From Saksenaea vasiformis B4078 (Eukaryota > Mucoromycota > Mucoromycetes > Mucorales > Saksenaeaceae), in NCBI GenBank assembly GCA_000697055.1, contig JNDT01002254.1, positions 37,079 to 101,078 on the forward strand: a stretch of 64,000 nucleotides of DNA. Reading direction: 5' to 3'. The position numbers and the translations under genes were made by a program. Below, one piece after another: positions 1-12,718 of this stretch. The notes below the pieces were generated by a model, which was not told the origin of the DNA, ran no database searches, and worked only from the letters and a program-made list of their open reading frames with translations. Position 1 is the stretch's first letter. Each line of letters starts with the position of its first letter.

Positions 1-349
1 ATAAAATACAGGGGGTGGGATCATTGTTTGGGTCCTCATGATTAGAAATGCGTGAGTAACGCTAGTCATTCAGGGGCAATAAACAACTCAATCGGTGTTT
101 GGAGGAGCAATTGGGCCACCACCTGTTCTGTACCATGATTTAAAATTGTAGTTTCGTTTGTTTTAGTGTAGTAAAGATCAAGGGAATAAGATCCAGTTAT
201 ATCTATATACACTACCCTGTGTAGGTATGGCGCCCACAACGTATACTGCAGGGCTCTTTTTTTCGAGAAAGAAAAAGCGGGAAAGGACTGAACCATTTGT
301 CGGAGGTTACCAACGGACCAAACCGTAATTGGTTTAAGTTATTGGTTAC

Positions 350-1904
350 TTATTCCTCAAAACCTTGCGCAAACTTGTATATATCAGAGGTATTTTCTTT
401 GTGCTTGGTCGAATCATCTGCTAGAAAATGATCGACAGAATAGCGTGTATCGATTGTCAGTGATTTGTGCAGGTCGTCGTGATCGTTGATATGGGTCTGA
501 TCGAGGTCAACCAAGGGTTTTCTGGCCCAACACATATAGTAATTGTAGAAGGATCGGTAACGTCCGGCTTCGGCAAGAATTTGTCTGATCCTCTGATTAA
601 ACTCATCGCTCGTCAAATGATGAATCTTCATTAAGCATGCTTTTTGGCGATAAAACGCCATTTCGATAGCTCGATTTGACAACTCGGCAATCTCTCCTGT
701 CCAGCAGACACCAACTCCGACGGAAACAACCTGATGGTGGATATCACTCATATCACCAGGGGATCGCAAATACTCGCATAGACGGCGGCTACATAGGATA
801 TCAACGTCGTACATATTCTTCATCGCTTCTGGAACTGAAAGTAATATTTTTTGTACAGTCCGGATTCGTCAAAACTCTTATGCTCTTAAAATTTTTACAT
901 TTTGTGTTTCTTACATGGTTCCTGAAACGCTTTGGTAATAGGACCAGGATTACGCATGATGGGTTCAACTTCTCGAAACTCAACATAGCCTCCGGGTTTG
1001 AGAATTCGTTTGATAGACTTGACAATATTCTGAAAGCAGAAAGGTTAGTTGCTACTTGATTGTCATGATGACGCTACATACCGCCCAATCAGCTTCCGAA
1101 AAGCAAAAGTAGACAAAACGCATGTGGATATAGTCAAAATAGGCATCTGGATAAGGTAAACCATCAAGTACATTTCCACGTAGAAAAATAGCATTTTGCG
1201 GTTTGATGGCTGTAGGGAAGAGTGAAGTAATATCAATACCATGAAACTGGGCGTCTGGAAATTCTGTCGCCATTTCCAGAACCCAAGTACCCGAACCACA
1301 AGCGATGTCGAGAACTCGAGGTGGTACTGGACGACGGACCCAGCTAGTCCGTAGAGACGATGACTGAGTTGAATTGGAAGTAGAAGTAGATGCACGTGAA
1401 GTGGGCCAGGAAGTTCGGTTGGCTGTAGTTGAAGAGGAATCACAAGAAACAGACATGGAACGAGAAAGAAGATCTCGTACAGGTGCAGAAAAGTTGTCAC
1501 CAAAACAATGTTTAACCAGAAAATGCTAAATAATGTAGTATAACCAAGTAAAAAAGAAAGTTATATTTCAGCAGGTCTCTTACCGTTTGTGTTTGACGAT
1601 CATGTTCTTGTTCTTCCTCCGCTAAGCATATAGGAAGTGAAGCGACATTTTCGGATATTTCGGATGGCGTTGCAATGCTCTGAGGACGTCGAAGTATCTT
1701 ACGTACTTTCTCCAATACATGCTGTGACCTTTCACCGACAACCGGCGGCAAACTCTTGGTTGTTTTATCCGATGATGTTGAATAGTGTTTGCGTGAGAAC
1801 CGCTGCCGTCGTCGTGGTGATGGTTCTTGATCATGATCGGCCGCAATGATATCAAGTTTTCTGTGGGATGAGTTATCGTGTTTGTAGGACAGTGAGTTTC
1901 CCAT
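350..1904 (-). CDS. SAM-dependent methyltransferase, 4 exons
   Basis: Exons are read as 1904-1584, 1525-1082, 1029-915 and 834-350. All junctions are GT-AG, the frame is continuous, and the product is about 454 aa. The class I methyltransferase core starts near residue 178 with VLDIACGSGTW (motif I, SAM-binding glycine loop), followed by an acidic FHGIDI segment (motif II) and LKPGGYVEFREVEP (later core strand). The N-terminus is basic and low-complexity, and a Ser/Thr-rich insert (about residues 131-170) lies just before motif I. This build resembles the large fungal family of orphan methyltransferases (LaeA/UMTA-like), whose substrates are mostly unknown. The start is the first ATG of the exon that carries the basic N-terminus. 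The family is clear; the substrate is not. Confidence 0.85.
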
Positions 1905-2094
1905 CTAGTGAGAACATAATTCAAAGTAAAAGGAAGAAGGAAGGAAGAAAAGTTTTGCATAAACGCGGGGGGAAACCGGAACCGGCTCTTTTAATCATGC
2001 AAATCCCGGTTGAATTGCAGCGGAGAATCAAATTATAAAAATTGACAAGACATGCTCTTTTCCCGGGACATCTTCTTTTTTTTTGTCTTAGATA

Positions 2095-4566
2095 ATGCCT
2101 CCAGAAGATATTCCATTGGCTGTAACATCTAGAAGGTTCTCGTTAAAGCACATTCCGTTGCCTACGTATCTTGGTCTTGACGTGGAACTGAAAGAGCATA
2201 CCTCATATTATTCCATTTCTATTCATGACGGATCTTATACCACCGATTACTACAGCGGGGAGCTTCTACGACATGATGAAAACAAATCACGACTTGAGTG
2301 TATGCGAGAAGCACTTGAGCAACTTAAAAGTGTCGTCAATTTGTTTGCTACGTCTCAAAGCTACAAGATTCAGATTATTTCAATTTCTAACCTCATCGAC
2401 CGCGTTGACGGTGGAGAAGAAAATAGACGATCCGTGATGAGTGGTTTTTGGAAAGATCTGGATGCTATTCCCTTCAGAGTGACCACTCACGGTGAAACAT
2501 CGGATGAAAGAGCAAGCGCAGCTGTACGCAAAGCCGTCATGTGGCAAGTACCCAATAATAAATTACTGCTATCAGTTACTCATTACGGTAGGACAGGCTA
2601 AGTCCACAATACCCTGGTAACTTGCCTCGTATTTCTGTCGGCTATCGTCATGAGGTAAGCGAAATGATGTCAAAATGACATACACTGATTTATCTTTTTG
2701 GTTAGGTCGAAGGTTTGTGTATAAATGCGTAGATCTAGATGGTTTTAGCTAAATAAGAAAGTTTGGGATAGTCGATTTTAACTACCAGATCCACATGGCC
2801 GACCTGATGGATTACGCGGAGTCTGTCAATCTAGAAACATGGCGAGTGTGGGAAGAGATCGCTGAGACCTTCAAAGGGCGTCAACTCAGAATATCCTTTT
2901 TTAATTCGACACCTCAGGGAGGCGGAGGTGAGAAAACACGCATTATTATTGGTCTGAAACTTAGGATTTATCCTTATCAGTGGCACTAATGCGTCATGCA
3001 CTGGTGCGTTTCCTAAAGCTTTCTAATATTGACACTCATTGTACGTTACTTCTTGTTTGTTTGTATGCCACGTGATGTACTTATGTATAACAGGGTATGT
3101 GACTCGGCCGAAACCTGAAGTGTTTGACATTACCAAACGCAAGTTTCACAATGTTCTCCAAGGTGTGGCGCCACCCGACACAATGCTGTCAGACGAAGAT
3201 AAACAAATATTTATCGACTGGTCTAACGAAAACGTGACACGGTTCTGGTTGGATGCAAAAGGTCCAATCAAGAATTCAGACGTGATCGTTATCGATGATC
3301 CTCAAGGTAAGACACCCGAAAAAAAAGCACATGGTTTTGTCTCATATGCTGTCCTCCAGTGGTCGGGATCATTCCACATATCAAGAAGCATGCTCCTAAC
3401 ACACGGGTTATCTTTCGATCACACATCGAACTACGTGCGGATCTAATTCGTGATAATCCTACTGGATCCCAGGCTATAACATGGGAGTACGTGCATTTTT
3501 TCTTCATTTTTATTTGCTAACTTAGTTTACGGTAGATTTCTATGGTCGTTTATCAAATATGCCGACCTTTTCGTTTCCCATCCTATAGAAAACTTCATAC
3601 CAGACGTTGTCCCGAGGCGTAATGTAGTCCTGCTACCTGCATGTACTGATCCTATGGACGGACTGAACAAGGAGTTAAGCCCTTGGTGTTTGGAATACTA
3701 CCAGACTGTGTTCAATCGGATTTGTATGGACCAAGGTGCTCAAGAAGTGGACTGGAAACGTCCCTATATTGTCCAGGTTTGTCGGTTTGACCCATCCAAA
3801 GGTACATAAATTAGTCTGCTATTCTTTGATTTATTCTGAGATGAATGAAAAAGGAATCCCCGACGTCTTCGAGGCCTACCGACTTCTGCGCGAGAAAATA
3901 GCTGAAGAAAAATGGGAAGAGGCGGATATTCCTCAGCTGGTGATATGTGGGCATGGAAGCATCGACGATCCAGACGGAACGGTTATTTACGAACAAGCAC
4001 ACAAGATGATCCAGGGCCCAAAACTCAAACTTATCGCAGCAGACATAGTAGTTGCACGTCTGCCCGCTTCAGATCAGCTTTTAAACATGATTCTTCGTTG
4101 TGCACATGTTGCTCTGCAACTCTCATATCGTGAAGGCTTCGAGGTTAAGGTCACAGAAGCATTAGCCAAAGGAATTCCTGTGATTGCCTACCAGGCTGGG
4201 GGAATTCCGCTCCAAATCGACAATGGGGTGACAGGTATCATCATTCCTATTGGTGAGGTCCAGATGGTTGCGGATAGTCTCTATGACTTGCTCAGAAACA
4301 AGGATATGTACGATCGCATGAGCGCAGCAGCGAAAGAGAATCTGTCCGAAGAATTTTTCACCGTATGGAACGCCATATCTTGGCTGCACCTCTTTATTGA
4401 GCTGACAAACACGCCTGGGGAGAGTAAAGGATTGTTGGATGAAGAGGCCACGTACCAACGCAACACACGTGTCGGTGACGCTCGCAAAGTCTGTGATTTG
4501 TGGAAAGAGAAGTACAACTATGAACCTTTCGAAGAAGAGAAAGATACAAGTATTAAAGATAAATAG
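2095..4566 (+). CDS. Trehalose phosphorylase (retaining, GT4 type), multi-exon
   Basis: The product matches fungal trehalose phosphorylase / clock-controlled gene-9 type proteins, which interconvert trehalose plus phosphate and glucose-1-phosphate plus glucose in the cytosol. Recognisable segments in order are YPGNLPRISVGYRHE, FFNSTPQGGG followed by VALMRHAL, VIFRSHIELRADLI, an LFVSHPIENFIP segment, VCRFDPSKGIPDV, and the GT4 C-terminal REGFEVKVTEALAKG plus AGGIPLQ (nucleotide/phosphate-binding region). Exon 1 is 2095-2547 and exon 2 is 2592-2654. Later junctions include 3799|3854, where the intron ends at AAAAAG just before GGAATCCCC. About seven short introns are needed, and the small exon near 2705-2780 is the least certain. 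The gene ends at TAA 4564-4566. It looks intact. Confidence 0.88.
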
Positions 4567-4737
4567 ATGTGTATCCTGATGGAAAATGCAAATTCATCAT
4601 TGTCCGTGTATGCATCACATCCAACGAACGAGAAATAACAATGTATTTGCTTACACTCGACAAGTATGTAATAAAGGAAACCTTTACAAAAACGATAATA
4701 TCATGCTTTTTATATAAGTTAGATGTTCCCAGATGAA

Positions 4738-6527
4738 TCATGCAGCTGTTTTTCTACGGTGATCGTTTGTGCTATGAGTCGTTCGTGTTGCTGCAAATGG
4801 TGGGTATGACAGCTGGACATTGGTAGGTTGCTGTGCCAAGGACCTTAATAGTGTTGGCGGTCGGGCTTGACTGTATTCCGGCGAAACGCCTCCGCTGGCA
4901 TTAACGTTACCGCTACTGCTAGCAGCTCCAGCATTGGTTTGCTCCTTAGAAGAAGTATATGAGTATGTACCCTCTATGCCGTCTCTAGCTCCTTACATGT
5001 TGTTCAGATGGTTGTGAGCGGCGCTTTTTGGCACTTTCTTTGAGTTTTTCCCAACGCTCACGATATTTATTCATAAGAGCTTGCTGTTTCTCGTTATGCA
5101 ATCGTAGCTGCCGGTTCTCCTCTTCGAGTTCTTTTAATCGTGCCACTAACGCATATCATTCAGTACAGAACATGACTGCATCGCCTTACTTACTTAGATC
5201 TGCTACATTGCTGTTCGACGGGTGTCGAATGTAGCTACTTTGAGCTGTATGTGTTCCGCTGCTTCCTAGTGCCGCAGAAGAACGCATGCTAGAATCATGG
5301 TTCTGCATAATACGTTTGGCTTGTTTTTGAACATCATTGCGGAATTGCATGATGCTACTCTTAAGCATATTGCTCTCCTCTGCTGCCTTCATTGGGATGT
5401 GAGCACTTGATGAAGCACCGAGGTCAGCAAACCTTTTCCATCGATTGAAGTTTGCGCTGTAGCTGCTCAATACGCTTCTTCAGCTGTTCGTTTTCCATGG
5501 CATAGTCCTGCCATGCCCTAAGGATAATGAATTCACATCTCCATTCCACAATGCTTTAGGTCTTACTTTTTATCCTCGTTACAACGCCCCGAAAATGCTC
5601 CAGTTGAAGTAAGAGCATCTCTCTCGGGGACGACAAAATATGATTCCATCATGGTAGATAAATCTTTCTTACGTTTGGAGCCGCCATCTTCGTCATCTTC
5701 TTCTTCATTGTTTTCTTCGTCGGAATCAGGTTTATATGGCCATACAGGTGTAGGATTGTCGTTTTCATTCAGTGGAGCTGAAGCAAATGCAACGGGGTTT
5801 GAAAGTTTTTCTACCAACGTTTCCACCACTTCCCAGAATTTGTTAAACGGATCAGAATCGTCTTCATCTTCCTATACGATGGTTATCATTCACATTAAAC
5901 CAATTTTTTTAAGTAGCGCACATTCTCCGTTAATAAGGCGTAGGAATCACCGATTGTAGCTTGCGAAGCATGACATTGGGTCTGACGGAAAGGTTCTTTC
6001 GGCCTGGTTTCTGGCAAGGCGATGCGTAAACCGCTCATGTCGACACTTCCGCTGTTTCCTCTATATCCTCCGCTACTGATCATATGCGTTGCAGGAGGTG
6101 ATGATTGCTCTGTTGCTGCCTTTGTTGCCTTTCGTTGAAGCTCTTTCGCCTTTCGACTGTGGTTCATCGTTAATAATTGGAGCGTTTTATTTGCCTGGCA
6201 ATAAATATTGAATCAGCTGTCTGATAGACAAACGGAAACAGTATTCTTAACCTCTGTATCGTCGGTGTATTCTGTTGCTTTTTTAAATTGCTCTAGAGTC
6301 CGATCGTTCATGGTTGAAATGAGTTCATATGCTGCGCAACAATAAATCCTGTTGCTTTACCGGCTGCTTGTAAATGAGCTTCTGCAGCCTTAGCCCACAT
6401 TTCCCTATCTTCGTAGTCTTCGGCAGCATTGGCATACGAATGTCCCTAGCAGAAGGCAATGCGTTAAACATTACAAGATTGAATCATGACATACGGCGTT
6501 CACGGGGGTTTCTGGAATCATAATCAT
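4738..6527 (-). CDS. Atg38/NRBF2-like MIT and coiled-coil protein
   Basis: Reading starts at ATG 6527 (a second in-frame ATG lies at 6521) with a tiny first exon ending PETPVNA, and continues through many small exons to TGA at 4740-4738. The N-terminal half has an MIT-like three-helix pattern (segments YANAAEDYEDREMWAKAAEAH, EQFKKATEYTDDTE and MNHSRKAKELQRKATKA). A Ser/Pro-rich and very acidic linker follows, then a C-terminal coiled coil with LKELEEENRQLRLH and RERWEKLKESAKKRR. MIT plus coiled coil is the architecture of NRBF2 and yeast Atg38, a subunit that stabilises autophagy PI3-kinase complex I. The match is architectural, so another MIT-domain protein is possible. Exact splice sites in the middle were not all fixed. 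Confidence 0.6.
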
Positions 6528-7865
6528 GGTGCGGAAGCAAAGAGGGTGCTGTACAGCGAACGGACTTTTAAATACTAGATTTGGAATAAATGTTTGCGTC
6601 AACTGGGTGCCCTTTTACGCTCAAGCTGAAGTGCATTTTACGCTGGAAAGCGATGCATCTTTGCGCTAATCCAAGGGATGGTCTGCGCCTGGATAGCTTG
6701 AGTTTTATATTGAAATAATTCAGTGACGGATTTCGCATTATCCTGTCGCAATGCATAAAAGTGTCTCAAGGCAAAGAGGATGTTCCATTGAACATCGTTT
6801 TGCATTGAAGTTCTTCAGCGATGGGTTTTTAGTATTCTATCAGAAGCAGTAAAAATGCCTTAAGGCAAGAACAACTTCCACTCAAAATAATCCGTACTTA
6901 AAGGCATGCATGAATTTCTTTTTTTTTCTTTGGTTCTGCCCATCTTACATCCCCGTTAAAGATGTCGATTCTTCATCACATATACAGGATCATTCGTGTT
7001 TTTTGTCTGCCATTTATCTGCATGACATCTGTCCCAAACAGTCCTAGGTGTGATGTAGACCCCTGTTCATCACCAGATAAGCAAATGTTGTCACCAATTC
7101 CTATACTAAATGAGCGCCTATTCAATTCGTCCCTTATAACAGACTTCGGCCTCCATGGCATGCAAAATTCATATAGATAGCGTAAAAAGCTGTTCGATAA
7201 ATAGTAAAGTCTGGTCAACGCTTACACCTATGCATTCCTAGATCCTTCCAAAAGTCCACATATCTACCGCTTTCGCTGAACGTGTTTATGGATCATGTTT
7301 GACGTTACCTATCTGACTAAAACCAAATTTCATGTTACAGTTATTAGTGATGTACTAGAGAAACGCTTTACTATTGTGGAACGTGCATAGCGGTGAGTAC
7401 GAAGGATCGTTGTTTTGAAGACGTTCTAGTAATTACCAAAAAGTAGAAGTACCCTATAAACATGATTTAATGTCTACAAGAAAATCAAATAACGGGTCTT
7501 GTATATCCGAATGTTTTAAGATAGATGTAGTATTTGGATGAGTTCAAACAACCAGTGAATGACGATTTAGTGATCCTTCATTTATCATAAAGGACAACGC
7601 TTTTTGATCTACTCCTTTGAATGAACAGTTCATTAAATTGTGCCAGAGAGGTAAAGGCCAGCAAGCTTCACTGCCAGAAGCTTTTCGTATTGCTTTTCAT
7701 TTGACACCTCCTTTGACAGCTCCGAGGGACCAAGTCCCGATAACAATACAGGAATCACTATGCGTGACCCCCTTTTGCTTGCCTGCAGCCTTCTGAACCT
7801 TTTAAGGATACATACTATTGCACTGCATTTTAAATCGATTTGCTTCATTCTATATTCTATCTGAT
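6528..7865. other. Non-coding spacer
   Basis: I see no supported gene in this 1.3-kb stretch between two minus-strand genes. The longest frames are 60-85 codons, lack recognisable motifs, and run on both strands. An imperfect repeat of a GCAAGGCA-like block occurs around 6740-6780 and 6850-6890. It presumably holds the promoter of the Atg38-like gene and the 3' end of the wall-protein gene. Confidence 0.6.
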
Positions 7866-9154
7866 CTACAACAGTTCCCAAGCGACACACAGAGCGCCTG
7901 CTAAAAGGCTTGGCCAGTAGCTTGCAGGGCTCATCGACATTGCACTGCTATCGTCACCGTTTCCAACCCTCAAGCCTGACTTTGGTCTCGCGACGCCACT
8001 CTTACACATGAAGGAATTCCCTTTGATAACGCCATTCTTTAGCCGGTTCATCTCGTCACATGAAAACCGTGTGCTTGAGGTCTGCACATTGAGTCCTCCT
8101 CGGACCTACGAATAGAAGATCAAAATCATACATGTTGTACTTTCATTGTAACCTACATCATTGAGGTGAGGCAATTGGATATCGTCAAAAGAACCTGTAA
8201 GATCCAGAGTGCCATCCACCTCTTCCAGTGACGGGAAGGCATCTACAATACTGAGATCGGTGTTTCCTCCTAACGATAGAGCACCACCTAGATGCTGAAG
8301 TTGAGGCATCGATAGGTTACCAAGGTGTGCATTGTTTGACAACGTCAATGTGCCAGCGATGTCAGTCAACTTCGGGAGAGATAAGGAGGAGAACGTGTTG
8401 GAGATGAAGGATATATCTCCAGAAATGCGTGCCAAATTACTGAAGTCGATGCCCGCCAAGTTTCGGAAGGATCCATCATTCAGCATCATCAGGGAGGAAA
8501 ACTAATTTACATTGTTATTGTTAGCTTACAACCGAAAACGAAACAAAACAAAAAAATGCTCCGAGGACATACATCGAGATTTAATGCTTGCGAATTGGCC
8601 GTGACGGTGAGAGACCCTCTTAATTGCGTTAGGTTGCCAACGGCAAGATTCTTTAGATAAATGTTGTTCGAGATCACCATCTCGTTCATCGATGACAATT
8701 TTAATCCGATAATCTGGGTAACTGTCGTATCCGTAACCGTGAATTTATCGGCCTGACTTAAACCGGCCGAGAAACTAAGAAGATTCAGTGCAGGGTGAAT
8801 AGAAATTTCAAAAGAACGCAGAGCTGCCAGTTTTCTCATATCCAACGTATTCAGCAGCTTGTTGTTATGAAGTCGGATCATGCCATTCACCGCTTCAAGA
8901 GATGCCAGTGTCACGCGTGTCAATGCGCTATTATCGCTAATGATAAGATCGCCCTCTAGTAACTCGATGCCTTCTAGTTTGATGTCTGTAGCCCCGGTGT
9001 TTTCAATGGTGATGACACCTTTGTACGTTTTGCACGACTTGACGGCGTCCAGTTCGTTTTGCGACCCAGCTTTTAGATCGCCGATACAGCCTGCAGTGAC
9101 ATGAGCGAGATTATAAAGCAAAATGAAAACGACGAAACGTGGGTGAATAACCAT
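7866..9154 (-). CDS. Ecm33/Sps2-like GPI-anchored cell wall protein
   Basis: Three exons (9154-8573, 8501-8157, 8105-7866), all joined in phase 0, give 388 aa. The N-terminus is a secretion signal (residues 1 to about 21, FVVFILLYNLAHVTAG). The body has repeated receptor-L-domain/leucine-rich segments such as NNKLLNTLDMRKLAALRSF, LTDIAGTLTLSNN and LPHLNDVRGGLNVQTSS, with a late FSCDEMN Cys pattern, as in Ecm33-family glucan/mannoprotein wall proteins. The C-terminus ends in a Ser-rich stretch and a hydrophobic tail (SLLAGALCVAWELL), typical of a GPI-attachment signal. Ecm33 proteins support wall integrity at the plasma membrane. The ATG at 9154 was chosen over an upstream in-frame ATG because it places the signal peptide at the N-terminus. 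Confidence 0.85.
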
Positions 9155-9305
9155 GGTGTATAGAAGAAAGAAAAACGAAGTAAAACGGAAAGAGATCCAG
9201 CACTTTGAATATCCAGCGTGCCAGGTTGGTATCAAAATTGCCGTGCAAATACGCGCGCTCTTTTTTGAGCTGCTTGTTTCTTCGGAGCAACATGTTTATA
9301 GTATA

Positions 9306-10098
9306 CTAGTTCTTGAGTAAGTAATCCTGGATATTTGTCTGTCTAGTCTTTGATTGCTGCGCATACTGCTGAAGCGCTGCGAGGAAAGTGTTCATTGTCA
9401 CTCCGCTGCGATTGTCTACATGTACAAAGTGGACGCCAAGGGATCTCACTTCGGCGTTACGACGTTCATCATCAAAGAACAGCATCTCGCTACAGTCGAT
9501 ACCAGATTCTTTTTGTAATGCCTTGAAATGCCGCAGTTTACTAGTTGGATAGATCTCCATGTAATCTATCAGGTCATACAGAGTTGCGTCGAGCTGAGGC
9601 ACACGGAAAAGTCGCAAAGCCGCCCGCGCCCTGTGTTGCATATGTCAGAACAAAGTTTTCCTCTGCTATAATCCTTACCAGTCAGGTGTGCTTGTTCGAG
9701 AGGCAATCGCGATTTTCGTATCAGGCCATGAGCGAATGAGCGCAAAAATGGCTGTCATATGTTTGAACAGTTGCAGTTTCTCTCCGTACCTAATGTCAAC
9801 CGATCAGTGCCGACGGCAATTTAAAAAAGGAAAACAGATCTTACTTGTTGATCAACGAGTTCTCTGCTTCATCAAAAACATAGGGTGGGCCTAATACAAA
9901 GGCTCACGATTATGAACAAATCGATGGAGACGACATCCTTACCATACGTGGAATCGATCCTATCAGTCCTAATATGAGAAGCGCAATCGCAATCATTTTG
10001 CTTACTTACCATTCAGGCCAAATGGTATAATCGAGATCAAACACGATAAGTTTTGGCAATACCGTCGGGATCTCTTTCTGGTGCTGTTCCTGAACCAT
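9306..10098 (-). CDS. Magnesium-dependent phosphatase-1 (MDP-1) family, HAD
   Basis: Five exons (10098-10010, 9968-9943, 9890-9845, 9789-9679, 9630-9306) give 198 aa in one continuous frame. The HAD nucleophile motif is VFDLDYTIWPEW (DxD near residue 22), then IAIASRTSTPDW (motif II Thr/Ser region), MEIYPTSKLRHF with the motif III Lys, and MLFFDDERRN (motif IV acidic pair). This is the signature of MDP-1, a small eukaryotic HAD phosphatase implicated in dephosphorylating fructosamine-type protein adducts. Length fits the family. Exon 2 is only 26 nt. The gene lies downstream of the asparagine synthetase copy on the same strand. Confidence 0.88.
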
Positions 10099-10364
10099 GG
10101 TTAAGCTGCGGCAGGTACCAACGTCGCCGTTTTAACAAGCTGGACTTCGTTGCGAGCATAGCCACAGATGCGTGTGCCTAAATATAGCTCTTATGGACGC
10201 TGAGGATGATATGTATACGTCGAAGACACTGGAGCAACTTTGCTTACAACGCTATATTCCTTGATCATTGCTACTCTCTATGTACAGATTGAAGAGGAAC
10301 AAGCTAGTTTGACAACGATGCAAGTCAGTAGAACATCTATAATATATGATCCCTCTTCTTGAAG

Positions 10365-12718
10365 TCATACATAACAGCATTCGCTACGGTAAGGTGGAAC
10401 ATTAAATCTCTCGGCTAAAACTACGTATGATGTCAATAACAAAATATCTCTGTAGCACTCTGGACTATCCGTCGCTGTGAAGTTTTTCTTGGTTTCTTCC
10501 ACCGCTTCCCAACTGATAAAACCGAGATTCTCGATGTTCTCCTTAGTCAACTTGGTTTCCATTAGTCTCAGCGTAGCTGGATCTCCGCCTTTAGCCGATG
10601 GAGCAAGAAAAGGGTGTTTCTTCCGTTTGTACAGCTCATCTGTGATAAAAGGTCGAACTGCCTCCTTCAAAATCCACTACATCCCCATGTCAGTTAACCC
10701 GACTTGAAGGAAACAAATTCTTGCCTTTTCATTAAATTCACCGGTCTTTGTAATTTGTATCTTGACGGAGCTAGAGAGCAGGTTAACACTGGATGACAGA
10801 AGCCGTTCTAAGGACATACGGTGGAAGATTGTTTACATATTCACATAGATAGTGGTCTAGAAATGGCGTTCGAGCCTCCACTGAATGCGCCATTTCGCTT
10901 CGATCTCCAAGAGAGTTACATAGGTAGTTGGGCAAAAAGGTACGGGTATCCACGTACTTTTGCCACGGATAGACTGTTATTAGTCATCCTCCATCCTGAT
11001 TTTCCTTTGACTTACCAAAGACGTATGAAGTGGATGCCACTTTGTTCGTGCTTTATATCTAGCAATACCATTAAGACAGTTGGCCATACTGAGGCTAGGG
11101 CTGGGTGCACCATAGGACGCTTTCAACTGGATGGGATATAGCCCTGGGGAAAGGGAACAGCGTAGCCCAATAGAGGTATGGAAACTGGTGTTGTTGAGCA
11201 TGGCCTGCAGTCTTCTATCCGAACTGGTTGATTTTTCTCTCATCGCTCCCCACTTCTGATGCCGAACAGTTTCGCTGAAGCGAAGCTCTTGAGGAGATGC
11301 CAGGTCGGGCTCAACGCAGTAATCCTGTTGAAATGGGAGATAACCTGCGAAATGTTCGTCGGAACCTTCGCCTGTGAGAACCACCTTGTATCCGTTTTCA
11401 CGGACAAGTTTGGATAATAAAAATTTTCCAGGTGCGTTCATGTTCAATTGTGGTGCCTCTGCATGCCAAACCGTATCGTCGAACGCATCCACAAGATCAT
11501 CTGGTGTCACCGTTAATTTGTGGAATACTGCATTGCAAAAAGCAGCTGTTCTCTCAGCAATAGGACCTTCATCATACTCATTACCGCCTAACGTATGTGT
11601 AACTTGAGTGAATCCTTTTGGGTTTTTTTTTCATTTTAGGCTCTTTACAATTACCTTCAAAAGAAATTGAAAACGCATGAACGCGTGCTTGTGGATCCTT
11701 TTCTCGGAGAAGATGAGTGGCAATACCTGCCATCGATGCACTGTCAATTCCTCCACTTAAATATATACCCAGTGGAACATCAGCCCTTAAACGAAGTCGT
11801 ACAGCTTCTATCAAGCGGTCGCGGACACCTTGAACCATCTCTTCAACACTCCTCTTCTCAAGAATTCTTTTATCTGGATAATCTGCATCCCAGTAAGGTT
11901 GCACCTCAATAGTTCCTGATGAGGTCGCTGTGAGATAGTGTGCTGGTGGAAGCTATGGTAACGACATGTTAGTTTGCCATTTTTCATGTGTCACATAACC
12001 TTGTAAACGCCTCGGAAGCATGTCCTTTGGTCGGTGAGACTGCCATTATTCAAGATACTGTCGATATCCCATTCCGGCGACCATCCTAACGGAAGAAATG
12101 CCTTCATCTCGCTTGCAAGGAGCAATGTGTCATTGACAACAGTGTAATACAATGGTTTAATTCCGAAACGATCTCGAGCAGCTACAAGCGTTTTCGTTGT
12201 GTCATCCCAGATACAGATGGAAAATTCTCCTCGAAGATGGTCTACGAAAGACAAACCATAATCTTCATACCTAGAAGGAACGCATTGTTGACAAATCGTT
12301 TCTTCTAGAGTGGTATACTTACAGGTGAACAGCGATTTCACTATCGGTCTTTGTCTTAAACGTATGTCCTTGATCTTTGAGTTCCTCGGTGATCCTTTCA
12401 TAACCGTATAGTTCACCGTTGACTACAGCAAAAACACTGCCATCTTCATTGGAGATCGGTTGCCGACCTCCCTTCAGATCGATGATGGATAACCGCACAT
12501 GTCCTAATCCTAACCACCAACGCATCAAAACCGCTTTCCTGATGGATTTCAAATACTTTACCACAGCGACCGTCAGGGGAGACATATTCGCCGCAAGAAT
12601 CGGGGCCACGATGGTGCAAAGTTTCAAGCGACGCGCCAATATCGAGACATGGATAGGAATGACAAGTATTCTCGCGGCTTGGGGAATCAAAATGAAAGTA
12701 AGCCGAGAATCCACACAT
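10365..12718 (-). CDS. Asparagine synthetase (glutamine-hydrolysing), copy 1
   Basis: The enzyme makes asparagine from aspartate, glutamine and ATP in the cytosol. The product begins MCGFSAYFHFDS, so Cys2 is the class II glutamine amidotransferase nucleophile, followed by LHHRGPDS, LGHVRLSIIDL and GELYGYE. The C-terminal synthetase domain has PLGIYLSGGIDS (PP-loop ATP site), LTGEGSDEHFAGY and VEARTPFLDH. Early exons are 12718-12562, 12509-12323, 12270-12000, 11952-11655 and 11587-11016, all in frame. The next junction is odd. After HPLHTSL|GTAAGT the only nearby acceptor (CAG before 10973) leaves two extra bases ahead of the expected YPWQKY. This is either a non-standard splice or a small lesion. 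The end is TGA near 10365. Tandem to copy 2. Confidence 0.88.

Noticed and set aside
1063..1503. Possible frameshift in the methyltransferase before motif I, because another frame looked LHVH-like
   Set aside because: Splicing 1584|1525 gives HFLVKHCFGDNFSAPV followed by a Ser/Thr insert and motif I in one frame, so no shift is needed.
2548..2596. Possible frameshift in trehalose phosphorylase after WQVPNNK
   Set aside because: A 44-nt intron (2548-2591) joins MWQ to DRLSPQYPGNLP, restoring the expected sequence.
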